From positions 1 to 55,049 of the forward strand of contig CADADN010000019.1 in assembly GCA_902786665.1 (NCBI GenBank): a stretch of DNA of 55,049 bases. The letters are read 5' to 3'. Source of the DNA: an uncultured Prevotellaceae bacterium (GTDB lineage Bacteria; Bacteroidota; Bacteroidia; Bacteroidales; Bacteroidaceae). Each line of letters begins with the position of its first letter. Positions within the stretch are counted from its first letter, which is position 1. Positions 1 to 7,464 of the stretch are shown in pieces. The position numbers were made by a program, and so were the translations under genes. Below the pieces are notes generated by a model, which saw only the letters and a program-made list of their open reading frames with translations, was not told the origin of the DNA and did not search any database.

Positions 1-192
1 ATGGATTATGTAAACTATTTTATTAATTTCTATTATGGTGAGAAAACCTCTTTTGAAGAATGATAATCGTACCAAGTTATTTTTTTACGATTACTAAAAT
101 ATCACGAATCATCGTTTTAAGGAATGCCAAATCCGGCAATTTTTGGGAAAATGATTATCTTTGCACAAAATTGGTGCGACAGTCATTGCGAA
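1..192. other. Left edge, no supported gene
   Basis: A short open frame runs from base 1 to a stop at 61-63 on the plus strand. It could be the end of a gene cut by the window edge or chance. The rest is AT-rich. A TATCTTTG sequence at 156-163 matches the -7 consensus but has no TTG at the right distance, so it is a weaker promoter candidate than the one at 193-222. Confidence 0.4.
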
Positions 193-222
193 TTGTTCGT
201 TTTATAATCATCTTTACCTTTG
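193..222 (+). promoter_or_regulatory. Bacteroidetes-type promoter of the mcrBC operon
   Basis: A TTG at 193-195 (-33 region) is followed after 19 bp by TACCTTTG at 215-222, matching the TAnnTTTG -7 box. The predicted transcription start falls at about 228-230, essentially on the ATG at 230, so the mRNA would be leaderless or nearly so. Confidence 0.55.
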
Positions 223-229
223 CACATAT

Positions 230-3121
230 ATGACTACGACAGAAAAACATCAACTCAATGCCGACTTCATCAAGGCTTTCCCACTGGAATCCTTGAAAGA
301 TATGACCATAGAGCAATACACGAACCTAAATCGTTCGGACTCTTTCTGCTATTGGATAGAGAGCAAGACCTATGAGCTTGGCTCTGTCTGGGGTGGGTCT
401 TCATACAAATTCGGCATTTACCAATATAAAAACAGTCCTAAGGGAGATCTGTCTGACGGAAGTTTTGATGACCGATATGCTTGGAATTCGTCTCTTGGGA
501 AAACAGCAGACGAAGCTTTCCTGAAAGTGAAGGAAACCATCATACGTCTTGCCGAGTGTGGTAGAGACGGCAACTTGGAAGTCATAGAAGATATAAAAGA
601 GCTGTGGCCAGTCATCAAATGGAAAATAGCTTTCTTGTATTCAAACGAATCGATTATCCCATACTATAGCCTTGAAAGACTAAGGGTGATTGCTGAGCAT
701 TTAGGGATGCAAGGAACGAAGAACGCATCCATCGCCGATATACAACACTTTCTGATTGACAAACGAGAGGGAAGAGATGTTCACGAATATGCGGAAATGC
801 TGCACAATATTTGGAACGAATACGGAGGAAAGTCAGATGAGAGGACAGCTAAAGTTTGGATGTGGGGAGGAGAAGCTGATACGTTCCAAAAAGGCCGGCT
901 TGTATGTGGCAGCAGCGTCTCACACCAGATGAAGGATTACGGTGAGTATAAGGACTATGAAACCATGAGGGCTGATTTTCAGAAAGCTCATGGCAATACA
1001 GACGTTTCTGTTCCTGATGCGTATTGGAAATTCATGAAAGACGTGAACGTCGGAGATATTGTTGTCGTTTTCAAAAACAAGCGTGTAGGTAAAGCCAACC
1101 ATCACACGATGTTGGGATGGGGGGTGTTTACCTCAGAGTTGATCAATGACACGGAAAGCGAGAATCCACTTCAAAGGCTTGTGGAATGGAAGGCAATTTT
1201 AGAGGAGCCGATAACTTCGGGAATTGTCAAGAACTCTCTTTTCTTCCATAAAACTACTGACGCACAGGCGAAGGAGATAATGGAACTGCTTGGAATTACA
1301 AAAGAAAGTGCCGGCAACGAGGGTGTCAAGCGATACTGGCTGGCAGGCTATTCCTTTGGAAGCAATAACTCACAATTAGATAGGTTTGTTTATGAAGGCA
1401 TTTGGGAGTGCAGGCTCAATGACGATAATTCAAGTGATCAGAAACTCCTTTCCATAACTAAAAACATTTCAGAGCAGGATGTCATCATTTTGAAATCCAC
1501 ATCGACCAAGGGTACCAACCATGATCAGCCGTTCATGAGAATCAAGGCTATCGGTGTGGTGACAAGTGATGTCAAAACCTCAAAAGCAGAAGGAGCAACA
1601 TTGTGCAGTTGCAATGTGGAATACGTGAATTTTGACGAGAAAGATTTTGATGGGCCAATATATGGCTCCTACAGAAAGACTATTCACCAAGCAGACAACA
1701 AACTGAGAGACCTCATTGATTATGTATACAGTATATTGTTCAAGAATAATATGGCACCAAAGAAATACCAAAAATACATCGAACTACTGACAGAGAATTA
1801 TAATCTTGTTCTAACAGGTGCTCCCGGAACAGGCAAAACATATATGGCATATGCTATTGCGGAGGAAATGGGGGCTGTAACGAAATTTGTACAGTTCCAC
1901 CCATCATACGACTATACAGACTTCGTAGAAGGACTTCGTCCAAGAGAAAAAGGTGACGGGCAGATGGGATTTGAGCGGAGAGATGGCATCTTCAAAGAGT
2001 TTTGTAAATGCGCAGTAGTCGCATTGAGAACAGAGGTAGAGAATATAGAATTAGACACTCAAACCACAAATCAAACGGGAAAAGTCGATTTCTGGTATTT
2101 ATACAAGGAGATAGTAGCAGATATTAAATCAGGTCGTTTGGTTTCATATCCGACACCTTATAAAGTACAGGGGCTTTCTGTTAAAAATGATAGGATTGTT
2201 TTCCGTGCGAAAAGCAGGAATGCTCGAACAGAAAATGAGAATAATATTAAGCTCTTATATGATTATTTTGTCAGCAATAATATATATGATTTGAGTGATT
2301 ATGATAGGAGTGGTTATTGGGATTTAATCGACAGATTGACTAACGGAAAAACAAAGACAATAGATTACATCGAATATAACTGGATCCTTCAAGAAATGCT
2401 TAACAGGTCAAAATCAACGATAATTCTTGGTTCTAAGATAAATACTGTAACGCATCCAGATATTTTAGATTCAGAGGTCGTTCAATTAAATCAAAAAGAA
2501 GAAATACAATTACGCCCCTTTGTCTTTATTATTGATGAAATCAACCGAGGCGAAGCATCCAAGATTTTCGGAGAATTGTTCTATGCTATCGATCCCGGGT
2601 ATAGAGGCAAGAAAGACAAGATGGTGCAGACACAATATCAAAATCTTGTGAAGGAGACTGATGTGTTCGCCAAAGGATTCTATGTTCCAGAGAATGTGTA
2701 TATACTTGCCACCATGAATGATATTGACCGCAGCGTGGAGAGTATGGATTTTGCCATGCGCCGCCGGTTTACATGGATTGAAGTGAAGCCAGAGGACACC
2801 CAGGATATGCTTGATGATTTGGGAGAAGCATTGGCAGAAGAAGCCAAGGCCACTATGAAAAGGCTGAATGCCGCAATTGCAGAAACAGAGGGCTTGGGTG
2901 CCGCTTACAGCATCGGCCCCTCGTATTTTCTTAAGCTGGGTAAGAATGGTGGTGACTTCCGCAAACTTTGGGACATGAATATCGAGCCTCTGTTGAAGGA
3001 ATATCTGCGTGGATTCCGGAAGAATGATAAGATTCTTAGTAAATACCGGGAGGCATATTTCGGCGAAAAAGCAATAGAGGAAACACTATCTGGAACAGAG
3101 GATTTATTTGATGAGAATTAA
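230..3121 (+). CDS. mcrB: McrB-like AAA+ GTPase with PUA/EVE-like N-terminal region
   Basis: Motor subunit of an McrBC-type modification-dependent restriction system; McrB proteins bind modified DNA through N-terminal domains and use GTP hydrolysis to drive the McrC nuclease. 963 residues from the ATG at 230; a TTG at 161 is in frame but lies inside a promoter-like box, so ATG is preferred. Walker A GAPGTGKT is at about residues 530-537, Walker B FIIDE at about 766-770, the McrB-type signature MNDIDRS at about 829, and an RRRF arginine motif at about 844. An insert of roughly 160 residues separates Walker A/HPSYDYTDFVEG from Walker B. Residues ~200-350 and ~375-505 look like two EVE/PUA-like folds (W..GG near the start, then GDIVVVFKNK). 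It is much longer than the E. coli protein. The end overlaps mcrC by 11 bp. AAA assignment is firm; the reader assignment is inference. Confidence 0.88.
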   Translation: MTTTEKHQLNADFIKAFPLESLKDMTIEQYTNLNRSDSFCYWIESKTYELGSVWGGSSYKFGIYQYKNSPKGDLSDGSFDDRYAWNSSLGKTADEAFLKVKETIIRLAECGRDGNLEVIEDIKELWPVIKWKIAFLYSNESIIPYYSLERLRVIAEHLGMQGTKNASIADIQHFLIDKREGRDVHEYAEMLHNIWNEYGGKSDERTAKVWMWGGEADTFQKGRLVCGSSVSHQMKDYGEYKDYETMRADFQKAHGNTDVSVPDAYWKFMKDVNVGDIVVVFKNKRVGKANHHTMLGWGVFTSELINDTESENPLQRLVEWKAILEEPITSGIVKNSLFFHKTTDAQAKEIMELLGITKESAGNEGVKRYWLAGYSFGSNNSQLDRFVYEGIWECRLNDDNSSDQKLLSITKNISEQDVIILKSTSTKGTNHDQPFMRIKAIGVVTSDVKTSKAEGATLCSCNVEYVNFDEKDFDGPIYGSYRKTIHQADNKLRDLIDYVYSILFKNNMAPKKYQKYIELLTENYNLVLTGAPGTGKTYMAYAIAEEMGAVTKFVQFHPSYDYTDFVEGLRPREKGDGQMGFERRDGIFKEFCKCAVVALRTEVENIELDTQTTNQTGKVDFWYLYKEIVADIKSGRLVSYPTPYKVQGLSVKNDRIVFRAKSRNARTENENNIKLLYDYFVSNNIYDLSDYDRSGYWDLIDRLTNGKTKTIDYIEYNWILQEMLNRSKSTIILGSKINTVTHPDILDSEVVQLNQKEEIQLRPFVFIIDEINRGEASKIFGELFYAIDPGYRGKKDKMVQTQYQNLVKETDVFAKGFYVPENVYILATMNDIDRSVESMDFAMRRRFTWIEVKPEDTQDMLDDLGEALAEEAKATMKRLNAAIAETEGLGAAYSIGPSYFLKLGKNGGDFRKLWDMNIEPLLKEYLRGFRKNDKILSKYREAYFGEKAIEETLSGTEDLFDEN

Positions 3122-4442
3122 TCTATTTGACAATAACGTCGGGCAGCCTGATGACGGGAAGTACAAAAGAAACGAGGTGACCGCCTTGTTTCCTTTAGCA
3201 GACAAAACCGTGGCGCAGCTTTGCAGGGAGAATGAGAATCTGCTCATATTCCCTTACAGCATCGATGCAACCGATGACAGGATTGGAGATTCGTCTGTGA
3301 TGAGCATCCTCAACACAGACAATCCCGACATTGTGCGAATTTCTACCGGCAATGTGATGGGCTTCATTGGCATTGATGATTTGAGAATTAAAATCAAATC
3401 GAGATTCGACAAGGGACGGGATGACTATCTGCTGCACTACATGCTGCAAAAAGTCTTGTTGTTCAATCTCTTCGACCTAAGCCATGATAACGAGCAGGAG
3501 GATGTCTTTGACTTCATCATGTTCATGTTCCCATATTTCCTCAAAGCCGCCATGCGTCAGGGGGTGTATAGAGAATATCGCCATTTCAAGCACAATGATG
3601 CCAATGTGAAAGGTCCGATTGACATTGGCCGACATATCGCTCGCAACATCCCCTTTATAGGGAACATCGCATATTCAACGAGAGAATATACCCACGACAA
3701 CGACATGACCCAACTCATTCGTCATACCATAGAGTTTATGAAAACAAGAAAGTATGGCATGGCCGTGTTGAATATTGACAGAGAGACGAAAGATTGCGTA
3801 AAGATAATCAACGAGCACACCAAGACTTACGACAGGAATGAGCGAAGCAGCATTGTCAGCAAAAATCTCAGACTGAAAGCCCACCCTTATTATACGGATT
3901 ACCGCCCTTTGCAGTGTCTATGTCTTCAGATCCTTCGTATGGAAGAAGTGAAGTATGGAGAGAGTGATGATGAAATATGTGGAATCCTTTTTGAAGGAGC
4001 ATGGCTGTGGGAGGAATATGTCAATGTCATACTTGAAGAGCACAGTATGGGATTTATCCATCCCGAAAACAAACTTCATAGGGGCGGTATCTATCTTTTT
4101 GAAGACCGTAGTGGTGTGCGCTATCCTGACTTCTACAAGAATGGCTTTGTGCTGGATGCCAAATATAAACGGCTGGGAGGGTATGAAAGGGTATCGCAAG
4201 TAGATAGGAATGACATCCATCAGGTGATAACCTACATGAACAATCTTAATGCCATGAAGGGTGGCTTTGTCGCTCCTTTGGAAAACAAACAATTCATCAT
4301 TCCATCTTCTCGTCTCAAATCAAGTAAGGGGATGATGTCAATCTATGGCATTGAAATTAGTAAGGCAACATCCTCGTATGAGGTTTTCTGCAATGAGATG
4401 AAGAGAAATGAGGCTATATTTGTTGGAGCATTAAGTAATTAG
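3111..4442 (+). CDS. mcrC: McrC-like PD-(D/E)XK nuclease subunit
   Basis: Nuclease partner of the McrB-like GTPase. 443 residues from ATG 3111; an in-frame TTG lies just before it at 3108. The C-terminal third carries a PD-(D/E)XK core: RYPDFYKNG around residues 338-346 and LDAKYKR around 348-354, giving catalytic Asp340, Asp349 and Lys351. The N-terminal part (NVMGFIGIDDLRIKIKSRF) fits the family region that contacts McrB. The 11-bp overlap with mcrB implies translational coupling and a fixed subunit ratio. It belongs to the restriction/defence class that cleaves modified foreign DNA; the modification recognised cannot be read from the sequence. All catalytic residues are present, so the system looks intact. 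Confidence 0.88.
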   Translation: MRINLFDNNVGQPDDGKYKRNEVTALFPLADKTVAQLCRENENLLIFPYSIDATDDRIGDSSVMSILNTDNPDIVRISTGNVMGFIGIDDLRIKIKSRFDKGRDDYLLHYMLQKVLLFNLFDLSHDNEQEDVFDFIMFMFPYFLKAAMRQGVYREYRHFKHNDANVKGPIDIGRHIARNIPFIGNIAYSTREYTHDNDMTQLIRHTIEFMKTRKYGMAVLNIDRETKDCVKIINEHTKTYDRNERSSIVSKNLRLKAHPYYTDYRPLQCLCLQILRMEEVKYGESDDEICGILFEGAWLWEEYVNVILEEHSMGFIHPENKLHRGGIYLFEDRSGVRYPDFYKNGFVLDAKYKRLGGYERVSQVDRNDIHQVITYMNNLNAMKGGFVAPLENKQFIIPSSRLKSSKGMMSIYGIEISKATSSYEVFCNEMKRNEAIFVGALSN

Positions 4443-4450
4443 GCGAGTTT

Positions 4451-4951
4451 ATGAGCAATACAAATAACTCTGGATGTGGCTGTGGATGGTGGCTTGTCAT
4501 CATCGCCGGTATTATTGTCATTGCCATTATTGCGAATAGTGGGAGCAAAGGCAGTTCGTCAAGAAGTCACTATACAACTCCGTCTAACACGTATTCACCA
4601 TCTTCCAGCAAATATACGCCATCGACACCAGTGAAGTCCAATCCCTTTCCAGTATCCTCTTCATCATTGCCCGATTATCCACCGATTCAAAGCACTCCAT
4701 CGCAGCCTGTTGAACGTTCATCTTCCAGTTTCACACCAGATGACGCTTATGACGAGGGATATGAAGATGGTAATGAACAAGGACTGGAAGATGGGCGCAA
4801 TGGTTATAGCTATGAGAGCAACTATGATGATTCGAATGATTACTATGACTATTATGCAACAAGGTATGAAGAGGGCTACGCAGATGGGTATGAAGATGGA
4901 TATAACGAGGGAAAATCCCAATTTGATGAAGAACAGGAAGAAGACGACTAA
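4451..4951 (+). CDS. Small single-pass membrane protein with acidic GY repeats
   Basis: 166 residues, family not recognised. A short cysteine/tryptophan-rich start (GCGCGWW) leads into one hydrophobic helix (about residues 13-29, LVIIAGIIVIAIIA), then a Ser/Pro/Thr-rich linker (about 30-95), then an acidic tail with repeated DEGYEDG/EEGYADGYEDGYNEG motifs ending in EEQEEDD. With no signal peptidase site and a short N-terminus, an anchored protein with a long flexible tail is likely. It starts 8 bp after mcrC and probably shares its transcript, so it could be an accessory of the restriction operon, but nothing in it shows a function. Confidence 0.6.
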   Translation: MSNTNNSGCGCGWWLVIIAGIIVIAIIANSGSKGSSSRSHYTTPSNTYSPSSSKYTPSTPVKSNPFPVSSSSLPDYPPIQSTPSQPVERSSSSFTPDDAYDEGYEDGNEQGLEDGRNGYSYESNYDDSNDYYDYYATRYEEGYADGYEDGYNEGKSQFDEEQEEDD

Positions 4952-4967
4952 CCAAATCTATAACGAT

Positions 4968-5256
4968 ATGATCAAATTTCTATTACTCACATCTATGTTA
5001 TTCCTGGGCACACCTGGTCAGGATGTTTTCGCACAACAAAAGCCCAAGCAATGTCAGGCTACCACTCAAAAAGGAACACGTTGTAAAAGAGAAGCAGAGC
5101 CCAACAGCTAGTTTTTGCGATGTTCACCAGGCCAAAGACTCGAAAGTGAAGCAATGCAAGGCCAAGACAAAAGAAGGCAATAGATGTTCAAGGGCTGCCA
5201 AGAACAATGGCTACTGCACGCAACATTACAAGATGCATAAGGAAGGCAAGATTTAG
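4968..5256 (+). pseudogene. Frameshifted secreted protein with two C-C-C-H zinc-ribbon-like repeats
   Basis: The first frame (4968-5111) encodes a signal peptide (MIKFLLLTSMLFLG..FAQQ) and the first half of a repeat, QCQATTQKGTRCKREAEPNS, then a stop. Shifting frame near 5107-5112 continues as SFCDVHQ, followed by a complete second copy, QCKAKTKEGNRCSRAAK..YCTQHYK, to the stop at 5254-5256. Aligning the two copies (C-x9-C-x9-C-x2-H) suggests a 4-bp CTAG or GCTA insertion, although any +1 change restores the frame. The motif resembles the DUF5763-type QCxATTxxGxxC family, from memory. Only 16 bp separate it from the upstream gene. It could be a true pseudogene, a sequencing error or a programmed shift; no slippery heptamer is evident. 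Confidence 0.65.
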
Positions 5257-5265
5257 GTCATGAAA

Positions 5266-6078
5266 CTATCGTTTCAATGAATGGCCATCATCCTGGCTGT
5301 TGACGCCGACTTCCCACTCCCGGTTGCTGTCACTTGAACCACCACGCTGCTTGGCGACCTTGTCGATAGCGCGACCGATTCCAGGACCAGAGATTTGACG
5401 TCTCTGGTCTTGTTGTTTCTGCACCTGTTTGGCCTGAAGGCGACTGACATCAAGGCCATGGTCTTTCATGTTGATGATGGTGCGGTTGGCGAAGTCGATG
5501 CAATAGTACTGGTCATCGACACGGGTGATGAAATAGCCGTCCTCGTGGAGTTTTTCGCGGAGGGCTTCGTCGGTGGTGGTATCGAAAATGTGGCGCAGCT
5601 GTGACACTGTCTTGCTGACGTTCTGTCCGGAGTCTGATGCCAGAGAGATTCGCTCAGGATGATAGTACTTGCCGATTTGACAGAGGATGTTTCGTTCCAG
5701 TTCGTTGGTGGGGCAGAAGGACTGGAGCCAGGCGCGTCGGTCGTTGGAGCGCAGCGTGGTCAGGATATATTCTGGAAGTCGATAGGTGTTGCCAGCATAT
5801 TGGACGCTGCCGTTCAAGAGTTTGGTGCCGAACTGCCGACGGAGGAGCTGGTTGAGTTCCTTGGTGGTCAGGTTGATGTTGTCGTCGAGCATCTGGTCGA
5901 TGAAAGCATCTATCTGCCGGAAACGGTCTTCCTTGGACTGGAATTGTAGGAGTTCTTTGATTTTCACCACGTCGCTGCCCTTGAAGACGGTCTTAGTATG
6001 GTGGTCAACAATCAGATAGCCGTAGAGGGAATCCTTGGAGCCGAAGAACACCAGGTTGATACCGAACTTGGTCTTCAT
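5266..6078 (-). pseudogene. C-terminal remnant of a conjugative-element relaxase (MobB-like)
   Basis: An open frame of 270 residues whose start (MKTKFGINLVFFGSKDS, then LYGYLIVDHHTKTVFKG) resembles the middle of Bacteroidetes ICE relaxases, and whose end (KQRGGSSDSNREWEVG...SLKR) resembles their C-terminus. The nuclease half with the catalytic Tyr and His triad is absent. Just upstream the frame stays open without an ATG (..TKRELQEA precedes the Met), which suits a truncated gene. It points leftward, converges on the frameshifted gene at 5256, and its broken 5' side lies about 150 bp from the 3' end of tRNA-Ser. Family assignment is from memory of motif pattern, moderate confidence; it could instead be an intact unknown protein. 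Confidence 0.5.
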
Positions 6079-6154
6079 GGCTTCCTGTAGTTCTCTTTTG
6101 TTGGCCAGATGAAATCAGTGATAGAATACAGAAAGATTCCGTTTGACAAAAAAA

Positions 6155-6190
6155 ACGCACACCATTTGAAGTGCGCGTGAAAGTGTGCGT
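6155..6190. repeat. Inverted repeat next to tRNA-Ser
   Basis: ACGCACAC at 6155-6162 pairs with GTGTGCGT at 6183-6190 around a 20-nt loop. It lies between the relaxase remnant and the tRNA 3' end, where an integrative element junction would be expected. It may be a terminator or a recombinase arm site. Confidence 0.35.
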
Positions 6191-6225
6191 AAACACTGTA
6201 ACTTGTTGGTAGTCAGCATTTATTG

Positions 6226-6310
6226 CGGAGAGAGAGGGATTCGAACCCCCGGTACCTCTCGGTACGTCGGTTTTCAAGACCGATGCATTAGACCACTCTG
6301 CCATCTCTCC
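6226..6310 (-). tRNA. tRNA-Ser (anticodon UGA)
   Basis: An 85-nt cloverleaf on the minus strand: acceptor GGAGAGA (6310-6304) pairs with TCTCTCC (6233-6227), discriminator G at 6226, D-arm GCAGAGTGG, anticodon loop CTTGAAAA giving UGA (reads UCA), a long class-II variable arm (TACCGAGAGGTA) typical of tRNA-Ser, and T-loop GGTTCGAATCC. The 3' CCA is not encoded. Its 3' end faces the mcrBC/relaxase side, the usual orientation for an integrative element inserted at a tRNA gene. Confidence 0.95.
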
Positions 6311-6336
6311 TTGAGTGGTGATTTCGAAAGCGAGTG

Positions 6337-6367
6337 CAAAATTACTTGTTTTTTTTGGGGTGTGCAA
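6337..6367 (-). promoter_or_regulatory. Promoter of tRNA-Ser
   Basis: Read on the minus strand: TTG (6367-6365), 20-bp spacer, then TAATTTTG (6344-6337), matching the -33/-7 Bacteroidetes pattern. The predicted start is about 20 bp upstream of the mature tRNA 5' end. Confidence 0.6.
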
Positions 6368-6499
6368 ATTTTTAGTCACTTTTTTCACTAGTTTTTGAAT
6401 GAGATGACTCTTTTGGGGTAAGTCTCTGGCCACAATGATATGAATGATGCCTTAGGATGGGATGGAGGTATGACGAATTGTGATTGGCTTGATACGTGG

Positions 6500-6544
6500 C
6501 GATGGAGGCCATCGTGGAATACAGATTCCAGTAAGCCTCCATCG
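6500..6544. terminator. Strong stem-loop between tRNA-Ser and the exported SH3-like gene
   Basis: CGATGGAGGC (6500-6509) pairs perfectly with GCCTCCATCG (6535-6544); inside it TGGAAT/ATTCCA forms a second 6-bp stem around ACAG. It lies just past the 3' end of the leftward gene ending at 6568, so it can be a transcript end or a REP-like palindrome. There is no clear T-run on either side. Confidence 0.45.
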
Positions 6545-6567
6545 TCATAGCCTTGGATGAGCCTAGG

Positions 6568-7422
6568 TCATTCCAATATCTTGGTGACTTCGGCGATGCT
6601 TTTAGCTTCGACACTAGAACTGTTCTTGCCTTTCACATAGACACGTCCGGCCTCGTTGTCCACATGGGTGACAACATAACCGGGGCGATATGTGTTGACC
6701 CAAGTCGCCCAGACCTCGTCGCCCACCTTGATTTTCTCCTTGAAGGGGATGAGGCGCACATCGGCCTTGTCGTATGCCTCTACCTTGCTGCCGAAACCCA
6801 GCACCAGCACCTTGCTGCCCTCCACGTGGATGAGCGTCCCTGCCAGCCATTCATTGTCCTTGTGGATGGCAACTTGGGCGCCACTTTGCCATTGCTTGTC
6901 TTTGATGACGGCGAATGATGACGGTTTCAAGGATTCACCCTTTTTCTTCTCAGCCAACTTGGGGCTTTCGGGATTGTCGGGCCATCTCTGGTCGAGGTAG
7001 CATACCTTGGGTTCAAGAGGGTTGCTGTCGTCAACGACGATGGCTCTCTCCAATCCACTGCCGCTCTGCCACCATGTGAGCACCACGTCGCCTTTCTTTG
7101 CCTTGGCGTTATTGGGCAATGGGATGATGAGCGCGTTGGGCATCTCCACTTCGCCGTTGTAGGTGGCAAGTGTCGATTTCTCCTCACCTACATTCTTGAC
7201 CGTGGTATCATAGAAGATGAGCACTGCTTCCTTGGGTGGTTTGCCCTCCTTCACGGCTTGGGGATAGTAGGTGTAGGGGCTGAGAACGGTCTGGCCATCC
7301 ACGATTTTCACTTTCACTTGTTGGGGGAAATCCCATGGCCAGGTGTTGTTGTCCTGGGCGATGGCAGGCATCGCCATAGCCATTGCCATCATGCTGAAAA
7401 TTGCTCTTGCTAATCGTTTCAC
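6568..7422 (-). CDS. Exported protein with Tudor/SH3-like repeats
   Basis: 284 residues; signal peptide MKRLARAIFSMMAMAMAMPAIAQ. Three segments look like small SH3/Tudor-type barrels: around residues 108-145 (KKGDVVLTWWQSGSGLERA), around 182-226 (GAQVAIHKDNEWLAGTLIHV...ADVRLI), and at the end (VGDEVWATWVNTYRPGYV...AEVTKI). The [G-D/Q-V-x-A/T-x-W/H] start and the V..V/I end recur. No catalytic motif is visible, so a binding role outside the cytoplasm is the most that can be said. It is the last gene of a leftward run (42 bp after the esterase). The true family is not recognised. Confidence 0.65.
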   Translation of the reverse strand: MKRLARAIFSMMAMAMAMPAIAQDNNTWPWDFPQQVKVKIVDGQTVLSPYTYYPQAVKEGKPPKEAVLIFYDTTVKNVGEEKSTLATYNGEVEMPNALIIPLPNNAKAKKGDVVLTWWQSGSGLERAIVVDDSNPLEPKVCYLDQRWPDNPESPKLAEKKKGESLKPSSFAVIKDKQWQSGAQVAIHKDNEWLAGTLIHVEGSKVLVLGFGSKVEAYDKADVRLIPFKEKIKVGDEVWATWVNTYRPGYVVTHVDNEAGRVYVKGKNSSSVEAKSIAEVTKILE

Positions 7423-7464
7423 TTTTTTAGTCTTTTATGATGAATAGTGTAATCTGTGATGATG

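Noticed and set aside
156-163. TATCTTTG as the main mcrB promoter
   Set aside because: No TTG at 19-21 bp upstream, while the downstream box has one at exactly 19 bp.
1-6226. Complete integrative element
   Set aside because: No integrase, transfer genes or second att repeat visible in the window; only a relaxase remnant.
6005-6433. 142-residue minus-strand frame
   Set aside because: It runs straight through tRNA-Ser and the relaxase remnant in another frame; no independent signal.
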